From Gemmatimonadaceae bacterium (GTDB lineage: Bacteria; Gemmatimonadota; Gemmatimonadetes; Gemmatimonadales; Gemmatimonadaceae): 64,000 bases of DNA. Made by a program: the position numbers and the translations under genes. How positions within the stretch are numbered: the stretch's first letter is position 1; every line of letters begins with the position of its first letter. The stretch spans positions 1 to 64,000 of the forward strand of contig DATNEW010000024.1 in assembly GCA_035606695.1 (NCBI GenBank), in the 5' to 3' direction. The notes beneath the pieces were generated by a model. That model did not search any database and had not been told where the DNA came from. It worked only from the letters and a program-made list of their open reading frames with translations. Positions 26,206 to 35,054 of this stretch are shown here, piece after piece.

Positions 26206-27552
26206 TTACACGCCGGACGGATACGTCTCGGCCACCTCGCCGTCCACGCGAACGGGCATGTGCAGCGGATCGACCGCTCTCGTCTGGTCGAGATACAAAA
26301 ACGCATCATACCGCCGCGGCACGATCGTCGGGACATAATTGCCCCACCGTTCGGCACTCGGATCGTATACGACACCGATGGCACGATGGCCGAGCGGTTC
26401 ATCGAGCCCCGGCACGCCGCCGTCATCCGCGCCGTTGAACAGCAGCAACGCGTCGCCGACTCCGGCGTCATGCATCGCGTCCTCGAAGCTTCCGCGACGC
26501 GCCGCGGGCACCGGCATCCGCTCCATCGGCTCGCCCCACTCCTCGGCCGCGATCACCGTTCCGCGATGCGTGCCGAAGCCAACGAGCACCACACCCTCGC
26601 GGTCGTGGGCCTGCCGAACGAGCTGGCCCACGTTCACCATTCCCGCGCGCGCCATGTCGGTGAAACGCGCATCACCGATGTGTGTGTTGTGCTCCCAGAC
26701 GATCGCGCGCGCCTGGGCGCCGTGATGTTGCATCAACCGCGCGAGCGTCTCGACCATGTGATGATCGCGGACATTCCATGATGCGGGTCCGCCGCGCACC
26801 ATCGTGCGATAGTACAGCTCTGCGTTGCGCGCGACGAGCGCATTCTGCTCGGCGTTGAAGTATCCCTCGCGGCCATCCTCGCGAAAGGCCGGGGCGTTGG
26901 CGCGCAGCTCGCGCAATACGGCGACGGCCTCGTCCTCGCACGAGGTTGGTACCATCGCCGTCGCGCGCGCGTAATCCTGGACGTCTTCGGCGTATGGCTC
27001 GAAGCAGTTGTAGGCGCGACGCGCGTTCGCGGCGAGGTTCGGATCGAGGCGCTCCAGATACTGCGTCACGGCGCGCATCGAGTCCCACAGCGAATAGACG
27101 TCGAGGCCGAAGAAACCGACCTGGTGTTCGTCGGGCTTGCCGCGATTCCAGGCGCGCATCCATTCGATGAGCTCCACGACCTCGCGATTCGCCCACATCC
27201 ACGTTGGCCATCGCTCGAATGCGTGCAGCACGTCGAACGCGCTCGCGCCGGAATCAGGCATTCCTTTCACATACCGATTCACGCGGTAGCAGTCTGGCCA
27301 GTCGCCCTCTACGGCGATGAACGAGAAGCCGTGCTCCTCGATCAAACGCTTCGAGATCTCGGTACGCCACGTGTAGAACTCCGAGGTGCCGTGCGACGCT
27401 TCGCCGAGCAGCGCGTAGCGCGCGTCGCCGATCGCGTCGATCAGCGGATCGAGATCGCGCGGCGACGCGAGAGGACGCGCCAGCCTGGCGAGCCCGGCGG
27501 ACAACGCCGCGGTATCGGGTTCTTTCTCATTCGCTGCGCGCCGCCACGACAT
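26206..27552 (-). CDS. Erythromycin esterase family protein
   Basis: A 448-residue member of the broad EreA/ChaN-like hydrolase superfamily. Active-site motifs are ALLGEASHGTSEFY (Glu51, His54), FIAVEGDWPD (Glu82) and VWEHNTHIGD. Most chromosomal members have not been tested, and the presence of this gene is not evidence of macrolide resistance. It lies 103 bases downstream of the acyl-CoA synthetase on the same strand. No signal peptide is seen. Confidence 0.85.
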   Translation of the reverse strand: MSWRRAANEKEPDTAALSAGLARLARPLASPRDLDPLIDAIGDARYALLGEASHGTSEFYTWRTEISKRLIEEHGFSFIAVEGDWPDCYRVNRYVKGMPDSGASAFDVLHAFERWPTWMWANREVVELIEWMRAWNRGKPDEHQVGFFGLDVYSLWDSMRAVTQYLERLDPNLAANARRAYNCFEPYAEDVQDYARATAMVPTSCEDEAVAVLRELRANAPAFREDGREGYFNAEQNALVARNAELYYRTMVRGGPASWNVRDHHMVETLARLMQHHGAQARAIVWEHNTHIGDARFTDMARAGMVNVGQLVRQAHDREGVVLVGFGTHRGTVIAAEEWGEPMERMPVPAARRGSFEDAMHDAGVGDALLLFNGADDGGVPGLDEPLGHRAIGVVYDPSAERWGNYVPTIVPRRYDAFLYLDQTRAVDPLHMPVRVDGEVAETYPSGV

Positions 27553-27655
27553 GTCGGAACAGTTCCTTGCAGAGGTCCCCGATCAGTTCTGCAAGTTGAA
27601 GGCACGCGTGACGGCCGAGCCCGCGTCAGACGCCGCGGCGTCAAACGCGGCGGCG

Positions 27656-29443
27656 TCAGACGTCGATGTAGAGTGTGTCGATCACCGACGCGTACTTCTC
27701 GGCAATCACGGCGCGCTTGAGCTTCATCGTCGGCGTCAGCTCGCCGCCTTCCACCGACAGCTCGGCCGGCAATACGGCGAAGCGCTTCACCGTCTGCACG
27801 CGAGCGAGGCGCGCGTTCACGGCATCGATCTCGCGACGCAGATACGCGGTGAAGTGATCGCACTCGGCGGCCTCTTCCGGTGTGCGCGCCGAGCTTCCCT
27901 CGAGCGACGCAATGTGGGGAATCTTCGCGGGATCGAGCGTGAGCAGCACCGAGAGATAGCGGCGGCGATCGCCGATCACGATCGCCTGATTCACGACCGG
28001 AATCGCCTTGAGATGTCCCTCGACATACGCCGGCGCGATGTTCTCGCCGCCGGCCGTGATGATGATTTCTTTCTTGCGGTCGGTGATGCGCAGGAAGCCG
28101 TCCTCGTCGATCTCGCCGATGTCGCCGGTGTGCAGCCAACCGCCGGCGTCGATCACTTCCGCCGTCGCCGCCGCATCCTTGTGATATCCGGCGAACACGT
28201 GCGGGCCGCGAATGCAGATCTCACCGTCGTCGGCGATGCGAACGTCCGCGCCGGGAATGACGTATCCCGCCGTGCCCGTGCGATACCGCTGCGGCGTCGC
28301 GACGGTCGTGATGGCGGTGCACTCGCTCATGCCGTACACGTCGCAGATGGGCAGTCCGAGCGACAGGAAAAATTCGAGCGTGCGCTGGGAGATGGGCGCC
28401 GCGCCGGTGACGAGCGTTCGCGCGCGATCGAGCCCGAGACGCTCGCGTACTTTCGAGAATACTAAACGATCCGCCAGGCCAAACATCAGCGGGCGGGACT
28501 TGCCGCGCTGCATGGCGTAGCCTCCGGCAAGGCCGACCTTGCGCGCCCATTGGACGATTCGCCGTCTCAGCGGCGGCGCCGCGGCGCCCACCTCTTCCAT
28601 CTTCGCCTGAATCTTTTCCCACACGCGCGGTACGCCGAGGAAATGATGCGGACGCACATCGCGCATGGTGTCGCCGAGCGTCTCGAGGCTCTCGGCGAAC
28701 CAGATGCAGGTGCCGAGCATGGCGCTCGAGTGCAGCGAGAAGCCCTGCTCGGCGATGTGGCTGAGCGGCAGGTAGCTGATGATGTCTTCGCCAGGTTTGA
28801 CGCCGACGATCTGCGACGCGCGCGACACGAGCCACGTGATGTTGCGATGCGTGAGCATCACGCCTTTTGGAATTCCCGTGGTGCCCGACGTGTAGATCAG
28901 CGTGCACACGTCGCTCGGGCGCTGGGCGGCGATGCGCGCGTCGAGCAATTCGTCGGGAACCGTGCGTCCGAGATCGAGAAACCCGTCCCAGGTGAGAATG
29001 TCGTCGCCGCGCACCTCGCCGTGCATGACGACGATCGCGCGCAACGCCGGCAGTGCCGATCGAATCGCGCGGAACTTGGCAAGCTGCTCCTCGTCCTCGA
29101 CGAACGCGACTCGCGCGTCGCAATGCGCGGCGACGTACCGGCACTGCTCGGGCGTGTTCGTGGTGTAAATGCCGGCCGGAATGCCGCCGGCCATGATCGC
29201 CGCGTAATCAGCGATGAACCATTCCGGGCAGTTGTAGCCGATGATGGTGACGTGATCGTGCGGTTCGACGCCCAGTGCGATGAGTGCGCGCGCGCCGAGT
29301 CGAACCCGGTCGTGGTATTCGCGCCAGGTGGTAATCTCCCAGCGGCCGTTTCGCTTGCGCGCGAGCGCGGGCGCATCGCCCCGCGCTATCGCGGTGCGCT
29401 CGAACGCGTCGGCGGTTGTGGTGGGCGGAGAGAAAGGAGTCAT
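27656..29443 (-). CDS. Long-chain fatty acid--CoA ligase (AMP-forming)
   Basis: A 595-residue adenylate-forming enzyme that activates fatty acids to acyl-CoA. The nucleotide motif LIYTSGTTGIPKGVMLTHRN, the central YGMSECTAITT and the late GWLHTGDIGEIDEDGFLRITDRKKE are complete. The region VAFVEDEEQLAKF and the length match the FAA1/FadD15 type of long-chain ligase. The ATG at 29443 (MTPFSPPTTTADAFE) is preferred; an upstream start would add seven residues. It may be co-transcribed with the downstream esterase-like gene. Short CGTCAGACG repeats lie just past its stop (27624-27665). Confidence 0.93.
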   Translation of the reverse strand: MTPFSPPTTTADAFERTAIARGDAPALARKRNGRWEITTWREYHDRVRLGARALIALGVEPHDHVTIIGYNCPEWFIADYAAIMAGGIPAGIYTTNTPEQCRYVAAHCDARVAFVEDEEQLAKFRAIRSALPALRAIVVMHGEVRGDDILTWDGFLDLGRTVPDELLDARIAAQRPSDVCTLIYTSGTTGIPKGVMLTHRNITWLVSRASQIVGVKPGEDIISYLPLSHIAEQGFSLHSSAMLGTCIWFAESLETLGDTMRDVRPHHFLGVPRVWEKIQAKMEEVGAAAPPLRRRIVQWARKVGLAGGYAMQRGKSRPLMFGLADRLVFSKVRERLGLDRARTLVTGAAPISQRTLEFFLSLGLPICDVYGMSECTAITTVATPQRYRTGTAGYVIPGADVRIADDGEICIRGPHVFAGYHKDAAATAEVIDAGGWLHTGDIGEIDEDGFLRITDRKKEIIITAGGENIAPAYVEGHLKAIPVVNQAIVIGDRRRYLSVLLTLDPAKIPHIASLEGSSARTPEEAAECDHFTAYLRREIDAVNARLARVQTVKRFAVLPAELSVEGGELTPTMKLKRAVIAEKYASVIDTLYIDV

Positions 29444-29513
29444 GTCGCGCGACCACTCTATCACACGGCCCGAAGGTTCGCCACACCAGCGTCGCGTTCG
29501 TTAGCTTTTTCGG

Positions 29514-30791
29514 ATGCTCCGATCGCTACGCCGCGTCATGTTGGCCGCCTTGTCCCTCCTGGCGGCCAGTTCGTTACGGGCTCAGGCCCCGGCTCAGGTG
29601 CCGACTCCGCTGCCGTCGTACCTGGCGCAGCCCGATCCGCTGCATCAGAGCGGACAAAACGTGTCGGTGTTCCTGTTGACGATGGGCGACGGCGACGAAG
29701 TGTGGGAGATGTTCGGTCACGCCGCCTTCTGGCTACACGACAACGTCACGGGCCGAGATACCGTGTTCAACTGGGGCGTCTTCAACATGCGGGCGCCGCA
29801 TTTCATTCTGCATTTTCTGGAAGGGTTGAATTACTACGAGATGGGCGGCAACTCGCTGCCGGACGTACTGAATTTCTATCGGGAATACAATCGCACCGTC
29901 AAATCGCAGGAGCTCGACCTCACCGCGGTCGAGAAGGACTCGCTGTTGAGCGTCATTCGCATCAACGCGCTTCCTGAAAACGTGAAGTACCGGTACGACT
30001 ACTTCGTCGACAATTGCTCGACGCGTCCGCGCGACATTCTCGATCGACTGCTCGGCGGACAACTGCGCATCGGCGCCGATTCGGTGACGCCGCACTCGTA
30101 CCGATGGGAAACGCTGCGGCTCATGCAGGGCGACAAGCCGTTGGCGTTGGGCGTGGACATTGGCCTGGGCCGGCCGTCGGACAAGCCGATCACGATGTGG
30201 CAGGAAATGTTTCTGCCGGAGAAGCTGCACGATTGGGTTGCGACGCGGCAGATTCACGACGCGAGCGGTGCGACGCATCCGCTGGTGAAGAGCGAGCGTG
30301 TGCTATTTCAATCGCAGCGTTCGCCCGAGCCGACGATGGCACCGGCGCTGGGCGCGTGGCTCTGGCCGATCGGGCTCGTGATCGGCGGTCTGTTCTGGTG
30401 GCTGGGGGCGAGCGCGGATGCCCGAGGTCCACGCATCGGCGCGGCGGTGGCGTTCTGCGTGTGGGCGACGGTATGCGGCATCCTCGGCGTGCTCGTGACG
30501 TTTCTATCGACGGTGAGCGAACATCGGTTTGCGCATGGGAACGAGAATTTGTTGCTGTTCAATCCGTTGTGGCTCATCGCGGCGGTGCTGCTGCCGATGT
30601 ACATGATCGGCGGCCGCGCACCACGCACGACACGGTGGGGGGCGTTTGTTCTCGCGGGGCTGGCGGCGCTTGCGCTGGTGGCGCACGTGGTGATGCTCTC
30701 GGCACAGAGCAATCTGGCGATCATCGGCCTGGAGTTGCCGGCGACGGTGGCGATTGCGTACGCGGTCTGGCGGCGACGCGCGGTCGTTTGA
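29514..30791 (+). CDS. DUF4105 (Lnb N-terminal-like) membrane protein
   Basis: A 425-residue protein with a signal peptide (about 1-23), a periplasmic DUF4105 domain and about five C-terminal membrane helices (from about 285). The conserved residues of the domain are visible: His69 in MFGHAAFWLHD and Cys168 in YFVDNCSTRPRD, arranged like a Cys-His hydrolase. The family's reaction is not known; the domain is found before lacto-N-biosidases and in membrane proteins. It is divergent from the acyl-CoA ligase. Confidence 0.85.
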   Translation: MLRSLRRVMLAALSLLAASSLRAQAPAQVPTPLPSYLAQPDPLHQSGQNVSVFLLTMGDGDEVWEMFGHAAFWLHDNVTGRDTVFNWGVFNMRAPHFILHFLEGLNYYEMGGNSLPDVLNFYREYNRTVKSQELDLTAVEKDSLLSVIRINALPENVKYRYDYFVDNCSTRPRDILDRLLGGQLRIGADSVTPHSYRWETLRLMQGDKPLALGVDIGLGRPSDKPITMWQEMFLPEKLHDWVATRQIHDASGATHPLVKSERVLFQSQRSPEPTMAPALGAWLWPIGLVIGGLFWWLGASADARGPRIGAAVAFCVWATVCGILGVLVTFLSTVSEHRFAHGNENLLLFNPLWLIAAVLLPMYMIGGRAPRTTRWGAFVLAGLAALALVAHVVMLSAQSNLAIIGLELPATVAIAYAVWRRRAVV

Positions 30792-30855
30792 CCGTTCAGC
30801 TCGCGCGATTAATGCGTGATCAGCGGATGAACCAGCCACGAGAGCAAGGACATAT

Positions 30856-31014
30856 ATGACCGCGCCCGCCCCAGAACCGCCGCGCTCGCCAGATCCATTT
30901 CCGACCCCCGAGCCCGGCCCCGCCAATCCGGACGAGACGCCGGTCAAGATCATCGATCTTCCGCCGGGGCTGCCGTCGCCGGGCATTCCCGTGGATAATC
31001 CGCTCCCGTCCTAG
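30856..31014 (+). CDS. 52-residue proline-rich protein
   Basis: A short open frame with an ideal AGCAAGGA ribosome site five bases before the ATG. The product is nearly one third proline (PAPEPPRSPDPFPTPEPGP) with one ordered-looking stretch, TPVKIIDLPPGLPSPGIPVD. It has no signal peptide. The family is not recognised. The good ribosome site and codon usage argue that it is real. A large palindrome begins 19 bases after its stop. Confidence 0.5.
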   Translation: MTAPAPEPPRSPDPFPTPEPGPANPDETPVKIIDLPPGLPSPGIPVDNPLPS

Positions 31015-31032
31015 ACCGACTCTGACGACGGA

Positions 31033-31230
31033 ACAAATCGGACATCCGCGGACCGGCACGGAGACGGCGTCAACTTCGGTTAACTGCGGTTTGATGATTT
31101 TTTGAAGAACACCCTCGGGAAGCTTTGCGATCGAAGCATCCCGAAGGTGTTCTAAGGAAAGGACCTGTCAACAGCCGTCAACTGCAGTTGACGCCGTCTC
31201 CGTGCCTATCCGTGTTCGTCCGATTTTTGT
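31033..31230. repeat. About 200-bp nested palindromic element
   Basis: Outer arms 31033-31075 and 31186-31230 are imperfect inverted repeats whose inner 21 bases (31055-31075 and 31186-31206) pair perfectly. Inside lies a second hairpin with 15-base arms (31106-31120 and 31139-31153, one mismatch). The whole could fold into one long branched structure and looks like a MITE or a large REP-type element. No transposase is present. Confidence 0.8.
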
Positions 31231-31400
31231 CCGTGGTCACACGGACCCCGATGCACGACCCGATTCGTGAGCACTCGCACATCGGCCTCCTCGAACGTCG
31301 GAATGGCTTCCCCACACTTCATGCACCGCGGAAAGAGCGCGTAGATCGAGCGGGCGAGCTCCTCGACGGCGGGATCATCGTAGCGGGCGCGAATGTCCAT
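31206..31400 (-). CDS. Small cysteine-containing protein, possible zinc binder
   Basis: A 64-residue protein starting MDIRARYDDPAVEELARSIYALFP. It carries a Cys26-x2-Cys29 knuckle (RCMKCGEAIP), then His50, Cys54 and His56 (RVVHRGPCDHGQ), which together could hold one zinc ion. The last seven or so codons and the stop lie inside the right arm of the 31033-31230 palindrome, so the element supplies its C-terminus. It is divergent from the DinB gene with a 36-base gap. Function is unknown. Confidence 0.55.
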   Translation of the reverse strand: MDIRARYDDPAVEELARSIYALFPRCMKCGEAIPTFEEADVRVLTNRVVHRGPCDHGQKSDEHG

Positions 31401-31436
31401 GGCACACGATGGCGGTCCGTGGCACATTTTGCCACC

Positions 31437-31895
31437 ATGCCCGATCTCCTCCTTCGTCTCGTACGCCACATGCGCTGGGCCGACTCCGTGGTCGCGGACG
31501 TGCTCGCGCCCGGCGATCCCTCCGGCGGCGAAGCGACGCGACTGTTCGCGCACATCGCTTCCGTCGAACATCTGTGGTACGCGCGCATCGTCGGACGACC
31601 CGCCGAGCACGCGGTATGGCCCTCGCTCGACCTGACGGCGGCGCGTGCGCTCGCCGCGCGGCACGCGGAGCTGTTCGAGCGATTGGTCTCCGACGCTGAC
31701 GCTTCGTCGCTCGGTCGGAGCGTCGAGTATCGGAACAGCGCCGGCCGCGACTATCACAATACCATCGCCGACATCGTGCTGCATACGACGGTGCACGGCG
31801 AGCATCACCGCGGCCAGATCGCGCGACTCATTCGCGCGGCCGGCGGCGACCCGCCGCACACCGACTACATCCTGTTCGCGAGGCGCGATCAGTAG
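31437..31895 (+). CDS. DinB family protein
   Basis: A 152-residue four-helix-bundle protein of the DinB/YfiT superfamily. The three metal-binding His positions fit FAHIASVEHLWYARI near residue 40 and VLHTTVHGEHHRGQIARLI near 115-133. Members include thiol transferases (bacillithiol or mycothiol S-transferases) and many of unknown role. The start at 31437 is the first ATG that gives a normal N-terminus (MPDLLLRLVRHMRWAD). Confidence 0.85.
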   Translation: MPDLLLRLVRHMRWADSVVADVLAPGDPSGGEATRLFAHIASVEHLWYARIVGRPAEHAVWPSLDLTAARALAARHAELFERLVSDADASSLGRSVEYRNSAGRDYHNTIADIVLHTTVHGEHHRGQIARLIRAAGGDPPHTDYILFARRDQ

Positions 31896-31905
31896 TCGGC
31901 CGCAG

Positions 31906-32067
31906 TCAACCGATCGGCCAGCGCTCCTCTTGCTCGCGCTTGGTCAGCGGCGGACGCTGGTTCTGTTCGCGCCGTCGTGACAGATCGTCGCGCTGGTCCT
32001 CGTCGCGAGCGTTCGATGCCTCTCGGTTCGCGGCATCAGTCGTTTGATTACGACGAATCTCATCCAT
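31906..32067 (-). CDS. 53-residue charged small protein
   Basis: A short frame preceded by an AGGGGGGAC ribosome site. The product is almost entirely charged or polar (MDEIRRNQTTDAANREASNA...), ending KREQEERWPIG. It should be helical or disordered. It is convergent with DinB and divergent from the methyltransferase at 32184. It resembles the hydrophilic proteins at 25068 and 58399 in character, not in alignable sequence. Confidence 0.5.
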   Translation of the reverse strand: MDEIRRNQTTDAANREASNARDEDQRDDLSRRREQNQRPPLTKREQEERWPIG

Positions 32068-32183
32068 CGTCCCCCCCTGTGCGTCGGCAATGGACGCCTG
32101 CAGCGCCGCACACGACGTGCCCGGAAGTTCGGGAACTCCCGATTCTCGAAGCTCGCTTCACATATCGCTCAATCTGCCCCTAC

Positions 32184-32792
32184 ATGGCGCCTGCAAAGCT
32201 CAAGACATACGACCGAGAATACTTCGAGCGCTGGTACCGCGATCCACGCCACCGTGTCGCCACGCGTGAAAGCCTCGCGCGCAAGGTTCGCATGGCGGTA
32301 TCGCTCACCGAGTTTCTGCTCGGCCGCACGCTGCGCTCGGTCCTCGACGTCGGCTGCGGTGAAGCGCCGTGGTTCACTGTGCTCAAACGTGTTCGGCCGG
32401 AGACGAAATACACCGGCATTGAGGCCAGCGACTATGCGCTCGAGCGCTATGGCGCATCGCGAAACATTCGCCGCGGTACGCTCGGTTCACTGAGCGAGAT
32501 GAGACTGCCGCGGCGCATCGATCTCATTGTATGCGCCGATGTTCTGCAATACGTATCCACCGCCGAGGTCGAGCGTGGCCTGCGCGCGATCAGACATCTC
32601 GCCGGCGGCGTCGCGTACATCGAATCCTTCGCCAAGGAAGACAACATGGAGGGCGACCGCGCGGGATGGATCGAGCGCAGCGCCGACGAATACCGCCGCC
32701 TGTTCCGCCGAGCCGGCCTCACGCAATGCGGGCCGTACAGTTTCGTGAACCTCGACGCGATCGAAAACTTGAATGTCTTCGAGCACTGCTGA
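32184..32792 (+). CDS. Class I SAM-dependent methyltransferase
   Basis: A 202-residue methyltransferase with motif I VLDVGCGEAPW (about residues 54-64), an acidic motif II (YTGIEASDYALERYG) and motif IV IDLIVCADVLQYV. It starts MAPAKLKTYDREYFERWYRDP; YF-x-RWY openings are common in this group. Longer starts upstream would add unstructured sequence. The substrate is unknown. The preceding 116 bases hold no other gene. Confidence 0.85.
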   Translation: MAPAKLKTYDREYFERWYRDPRHRVATRESLARKVRMAVSLTEFLLGRTLRSVLDVGCGEAPWFTVLKRVRPETKYTGIEASDYALERYGASRNIRRGTLGSLSEMRLPRRIDLIVCADVLQYVSTAEVERGLRAIRHLAGGVAYIESFAKEDNMEGDRAGWIERSADEYRRLFRRAGLTQCGPYSFVNLDAIENLNVFEHC

Positions 32793-32850
32793 GCTTACAC
32801 GGGCATCGAACCTGCCTTGTTCTGACGGTGATTGAGGCGAGGGAGGCCCA

Positions 32851-33246
32851 ATGTTGAATACACGCAAGCTCATGGCATTCGCGGCCATCGCGGCGCTCGG
32901 CGCCGGGTGCGCCCGCTATACGCAAGCCGGCGGCGACGTCATCGACCCGGCGGCCGAAGCGAAGACGGTCGTATTAGAAGTCAATAACATCAACACGCAG
33001 CCGATGGAGCTGCGCACCGTTCACAACGGCGAATCGCACTTCATCGGGTCCGTCGGCGGCAACGATTCGACGAGTATTCTGCTCGATCCGTCGCTGTTCC
33101 CCACCGGCTCGCTGTTCGTCGCGGCGATTCCAGCCGATGCGCGCGGCCGTGCGCTGGTGGGTCCGTTGACGGCAACCAAGGGCGACAAGATCCGCTTTAC
33201 TGTCCAGCCGACGCTGGGACTGAGTCACGCAATCGTAATCCACTGA
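32851..33246 (+). CDS. Putative lipoprotein
   Basis: A 131-residue protein with a signal peptide and lipobox (AALGAGC, Cys20). The mature part is beta-rich (TVVLEVNNINTQPMELRTV, HFIGSVGGNDSTSILL) and resembles a small immunoglobulin-like domain. No family is recognised. Its last 50 bases overlap the 3' end of the convergent sigma factor gene, so the two transcripts are complementary there. Confidence 0.75.
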   Translation: MLNTRKLMAFAAIAALGAGCARYTQAGGDVIDPAAEAKTVVLEVNNINTQPMELRTVHNGESHFIGSVGGNDSTSILLDPSLFPTGSLFVAAIPADARGRALVGPLTATKGDKIRFTVQPTLGLSHAIVIH

Positions 33247-34468
33247 TCTGTCGCCGAAGGAATCGGCGCTCGGGCTCGGCGGTCGCGAGCTCGAGCGCTT
33301 TTTCGTAGGCAACCACCGCCTCGCCCTCGCGACCGAGCCGGCGCAGCAGATCCGCGCGAGCCGCGTGCATCAGATGGTAACCGCGCAGCTCACCGCGCGC
33401 GGCGAGTGCGTCCACGAGCAACAAGCCCTGTTCAGGCCCATCCGTCATCGCGACCGCAACCGCGTGATTCAGCTCGACCACCGGACTCGGATGCCGCTCG
33501 ACGAGCAGCGCGTACAGCGACGCGATCTGCCGCCAATCCGTTTCGCCGGGCGTCGCGGCGCGTGCATGCAGCGCGGCGATCGCGGCCTGAATCGCATACG
33601 GCCCAACGCGCGTCGAGCGAAGGGCCGATTCGACGAGCGACAGTCCTTCGTCGATCTGTGCGCGATCCCACCGCGAACGATCCTGTTCGTCGAGCAGAAT
33701 CAATTCGCCGTCCGGCGACGTGCGCGCATCGCGACGCGCATCGTGCAACAACATCAACGCGAGCAATCCTCGCAGCTCGGGCACGTCGGGCATGAGCTCG
33801 ACGAGCAACCGGCCGAGGCGAATCGCTTCGCCGCAGAGATCGCGACGAACGAGCGCGTCACCGCGCGTTGCCGCATACCCTTCGGTAAAGACGAGATACA
33901 CCACCGCGCACACCGACTCGATTCGACCAGGCAGCTCCCCCGCCGGTGGAACGCGATATGGAATTTTCGCATCGCGAATCTTCGCGGTCGCGCGCACGAG
34001 CCGCTGCGCCATCGTCGCCGTCGGCACGAGGTGCGAGCGCGCGATCTCGTCGGTCGTGAGACCGCACACCGTGCGCAGCGTCAGCGCAACCTGCACTTCG
34101 GGCGCGAGCGCCGGGTGGCAACACGTGAAAATGAGCCGTAGCCGATCATCGCCGACGGCGTCTTCATCATCGATTTCGTCGGGAAGCGACGCGACCGGTG
34201 CATCGCCCATCAACATCGGTATCTTCTCGGCGAAGCGTACGTCGCGGCGCATGCGGTCGATCGCGCGATTGCGACCGACACTCACCAGCCATGCGCGTGG
34301 ATTCGCCGGCGTCCCGCTGCGCGGCCACTGATCGGACGCCACCGCGAACGCATCCTGCAGCGCCTCCTCGGCGACATCGAAATCGCCGAGGAGGCGGATG
34401 AGCGTTGCGAGCGCGCGGGCGGACTCGTCGCGAAAGATTCGCTCCAGGTCAGCCGCGCAATCCGTCAT
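33197..34468 (-). CDS. ECF sigma factor with C-terminal DUF6596-like domain (ECF42-like)
   Basis: A 423-residue protein. Region 2 is seen in ALATLIRLLGDFDVAEEALQDAFAVA and region 4 in CGLTTDEIARSHLVPTATMAQRLVRA. The long C-terminal half, with IFTCCHPAL, LVFTEGYAATRGD and helical repeats, is typical of ECF42 sigma factors, which lack a classical anti-sigma factor and are encoded beside DGPF/YCII proteins. That partner is present just upstream with a 4-base overlap. ECF42 systems have been linked to stress responses; the trigger here is unknown. Confidence 0.9.
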   Translation of the reverse strand: MTDCAADLERIFRDESARALATLIRLLGDFDVAEEALQDAFAVASDQWPRSGTPANPRAWLVSVGRNRAIDRMRRDVRFAEKIPMLMGDAPVASLPDEIDDEDAVGDDRLRLIFTCCHPALAPEVQVALTLRTVCGLTTDEIARSHLVPTATMAQRLVRATAKIRDAKIPYRVPPAGELPGRIESVCAVVYLVFTEGYAATRGDALVRRDLCGEAIRLGRLLVELMPDVPELRGLLALMLLHDARRDARTSPDGELILLDEQDRSRWDRAQIDEGLSLVESALRSTRVGPYAIQAAIAALHARAATPGETDWRQIASLYALLVERHPSPVVELNHAVAVAMTDGPEQGLLLVDALAARGELRGYHLMHAARADLLRRLGREGEAVVAYEKALELATAEPERRFLRRQISGLRLRDSVPASAGQ

Positions 34469-34830
34469 GCCGTCACAACCGCCGGCATCTCTACGATCGG
34501 GCGCACTTCGATACAGCCCGTCTTCGCCGCCGGAATTCGCTCGGCGATCGCGATCGCCTCGTCGAGGTTTGGCGCGTCGACCAGGTAGTAGCCGCCGAGC
34601 TGTTCGCGTGTCTCGGCGAATGGCCCGTCGGTCGTCTGCCGCTTGCCGTTGCGAACGCGAATCGTCGTGGCGGTGTTCACCGGCTGAAGCTGGTTGCCGC
34701 CCTTGTAGCTGCCGGACTGAGCAAGGCTCTGCGTGAGCGACCGGTACTCGCCCATGATCTGCTGCATCTCGCTGGGCGGGTACGAGGCCCACTGTTGCTC
34801 GTTGTCGAAAATCAGAAGGAGGTATTGCAT
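34465..34830 (-). CDS. YCII-related (DGPF domain) protein
   Basis: A 121-residue protein with the hallmark TDGPFAETREQLGGYYLVDAPN. It starts MQYLLLIFDNEQQW, behind a clear AGAAGGAGG ribosome site; an upstream ATG would add 14 unlikely residues. DGPF proteins are the standard partners of ECF42 sigma factors, and this one overlaps the sigma gene by four bases. Its biochemical role is not established. Confidence 0.92.
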   Translation of the reverse strand: MQYLLLIFDNEQQWASYPPSEMQQIMGEYRSLTQSLAQSGSYKGGNQLQPVNTATTIRVRNGKRQTTDGPFAETREQLGGYYLVDAPNLDEAIAIAERIPAAKTGCIEVRPIVEMPAVVTA

Positions 34831-34972
34831 GGCTTCTCCAGAAAGAGGGTTGGTTGGATGGCTTGGATGCACCCTCTAGTCGAACGGGGGTCGACGAATT
34901 CGACAGCGGTCCGGCCGTGGACCTAACGTCTTGGCGCGGTTTAGTTTGGGCTCCCGCGTTGACCCTGCGCAA

Positions 34973-35054
34973 CCCACGGCGAGTTGTGGGGGTAGAACCG
35001 GCGCCGCCCCGTTCATAACTTGCGGCTGTTCCTCTCTCCTCCAAACGCAGGCAT
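34973..35054 (+). repeat. Duplicated upstream region (copy A)
   Basis: The 82 bases before the ATG at 35055 closely match the 80 bases before the ATG at 37676. Shared blocks include CCCACGGCG, GGGGGTAGAACCG, CCCCGTTCATA and CGCAGGC. This is either a duplicated promoter or leader, or the edge of a duplicated gene. The rest of the 34831-35054 gap shows only a 7-bp hairpin (34844-34850 and 34871-34877). Confidence 0.7.

Noticed and set aside
26206-27552. Macrolide resistance gene
   Set aside because: The family is large and mostly unrelated to resistance. No other resistance or mobile element features are present.
31125-31436. N-terminal extension of the DinB protein
   Set aside because: The extra 104 residues cover a palindrome and the opposite-strand cysteine protein, and do not resemble any DinB N-terminus.
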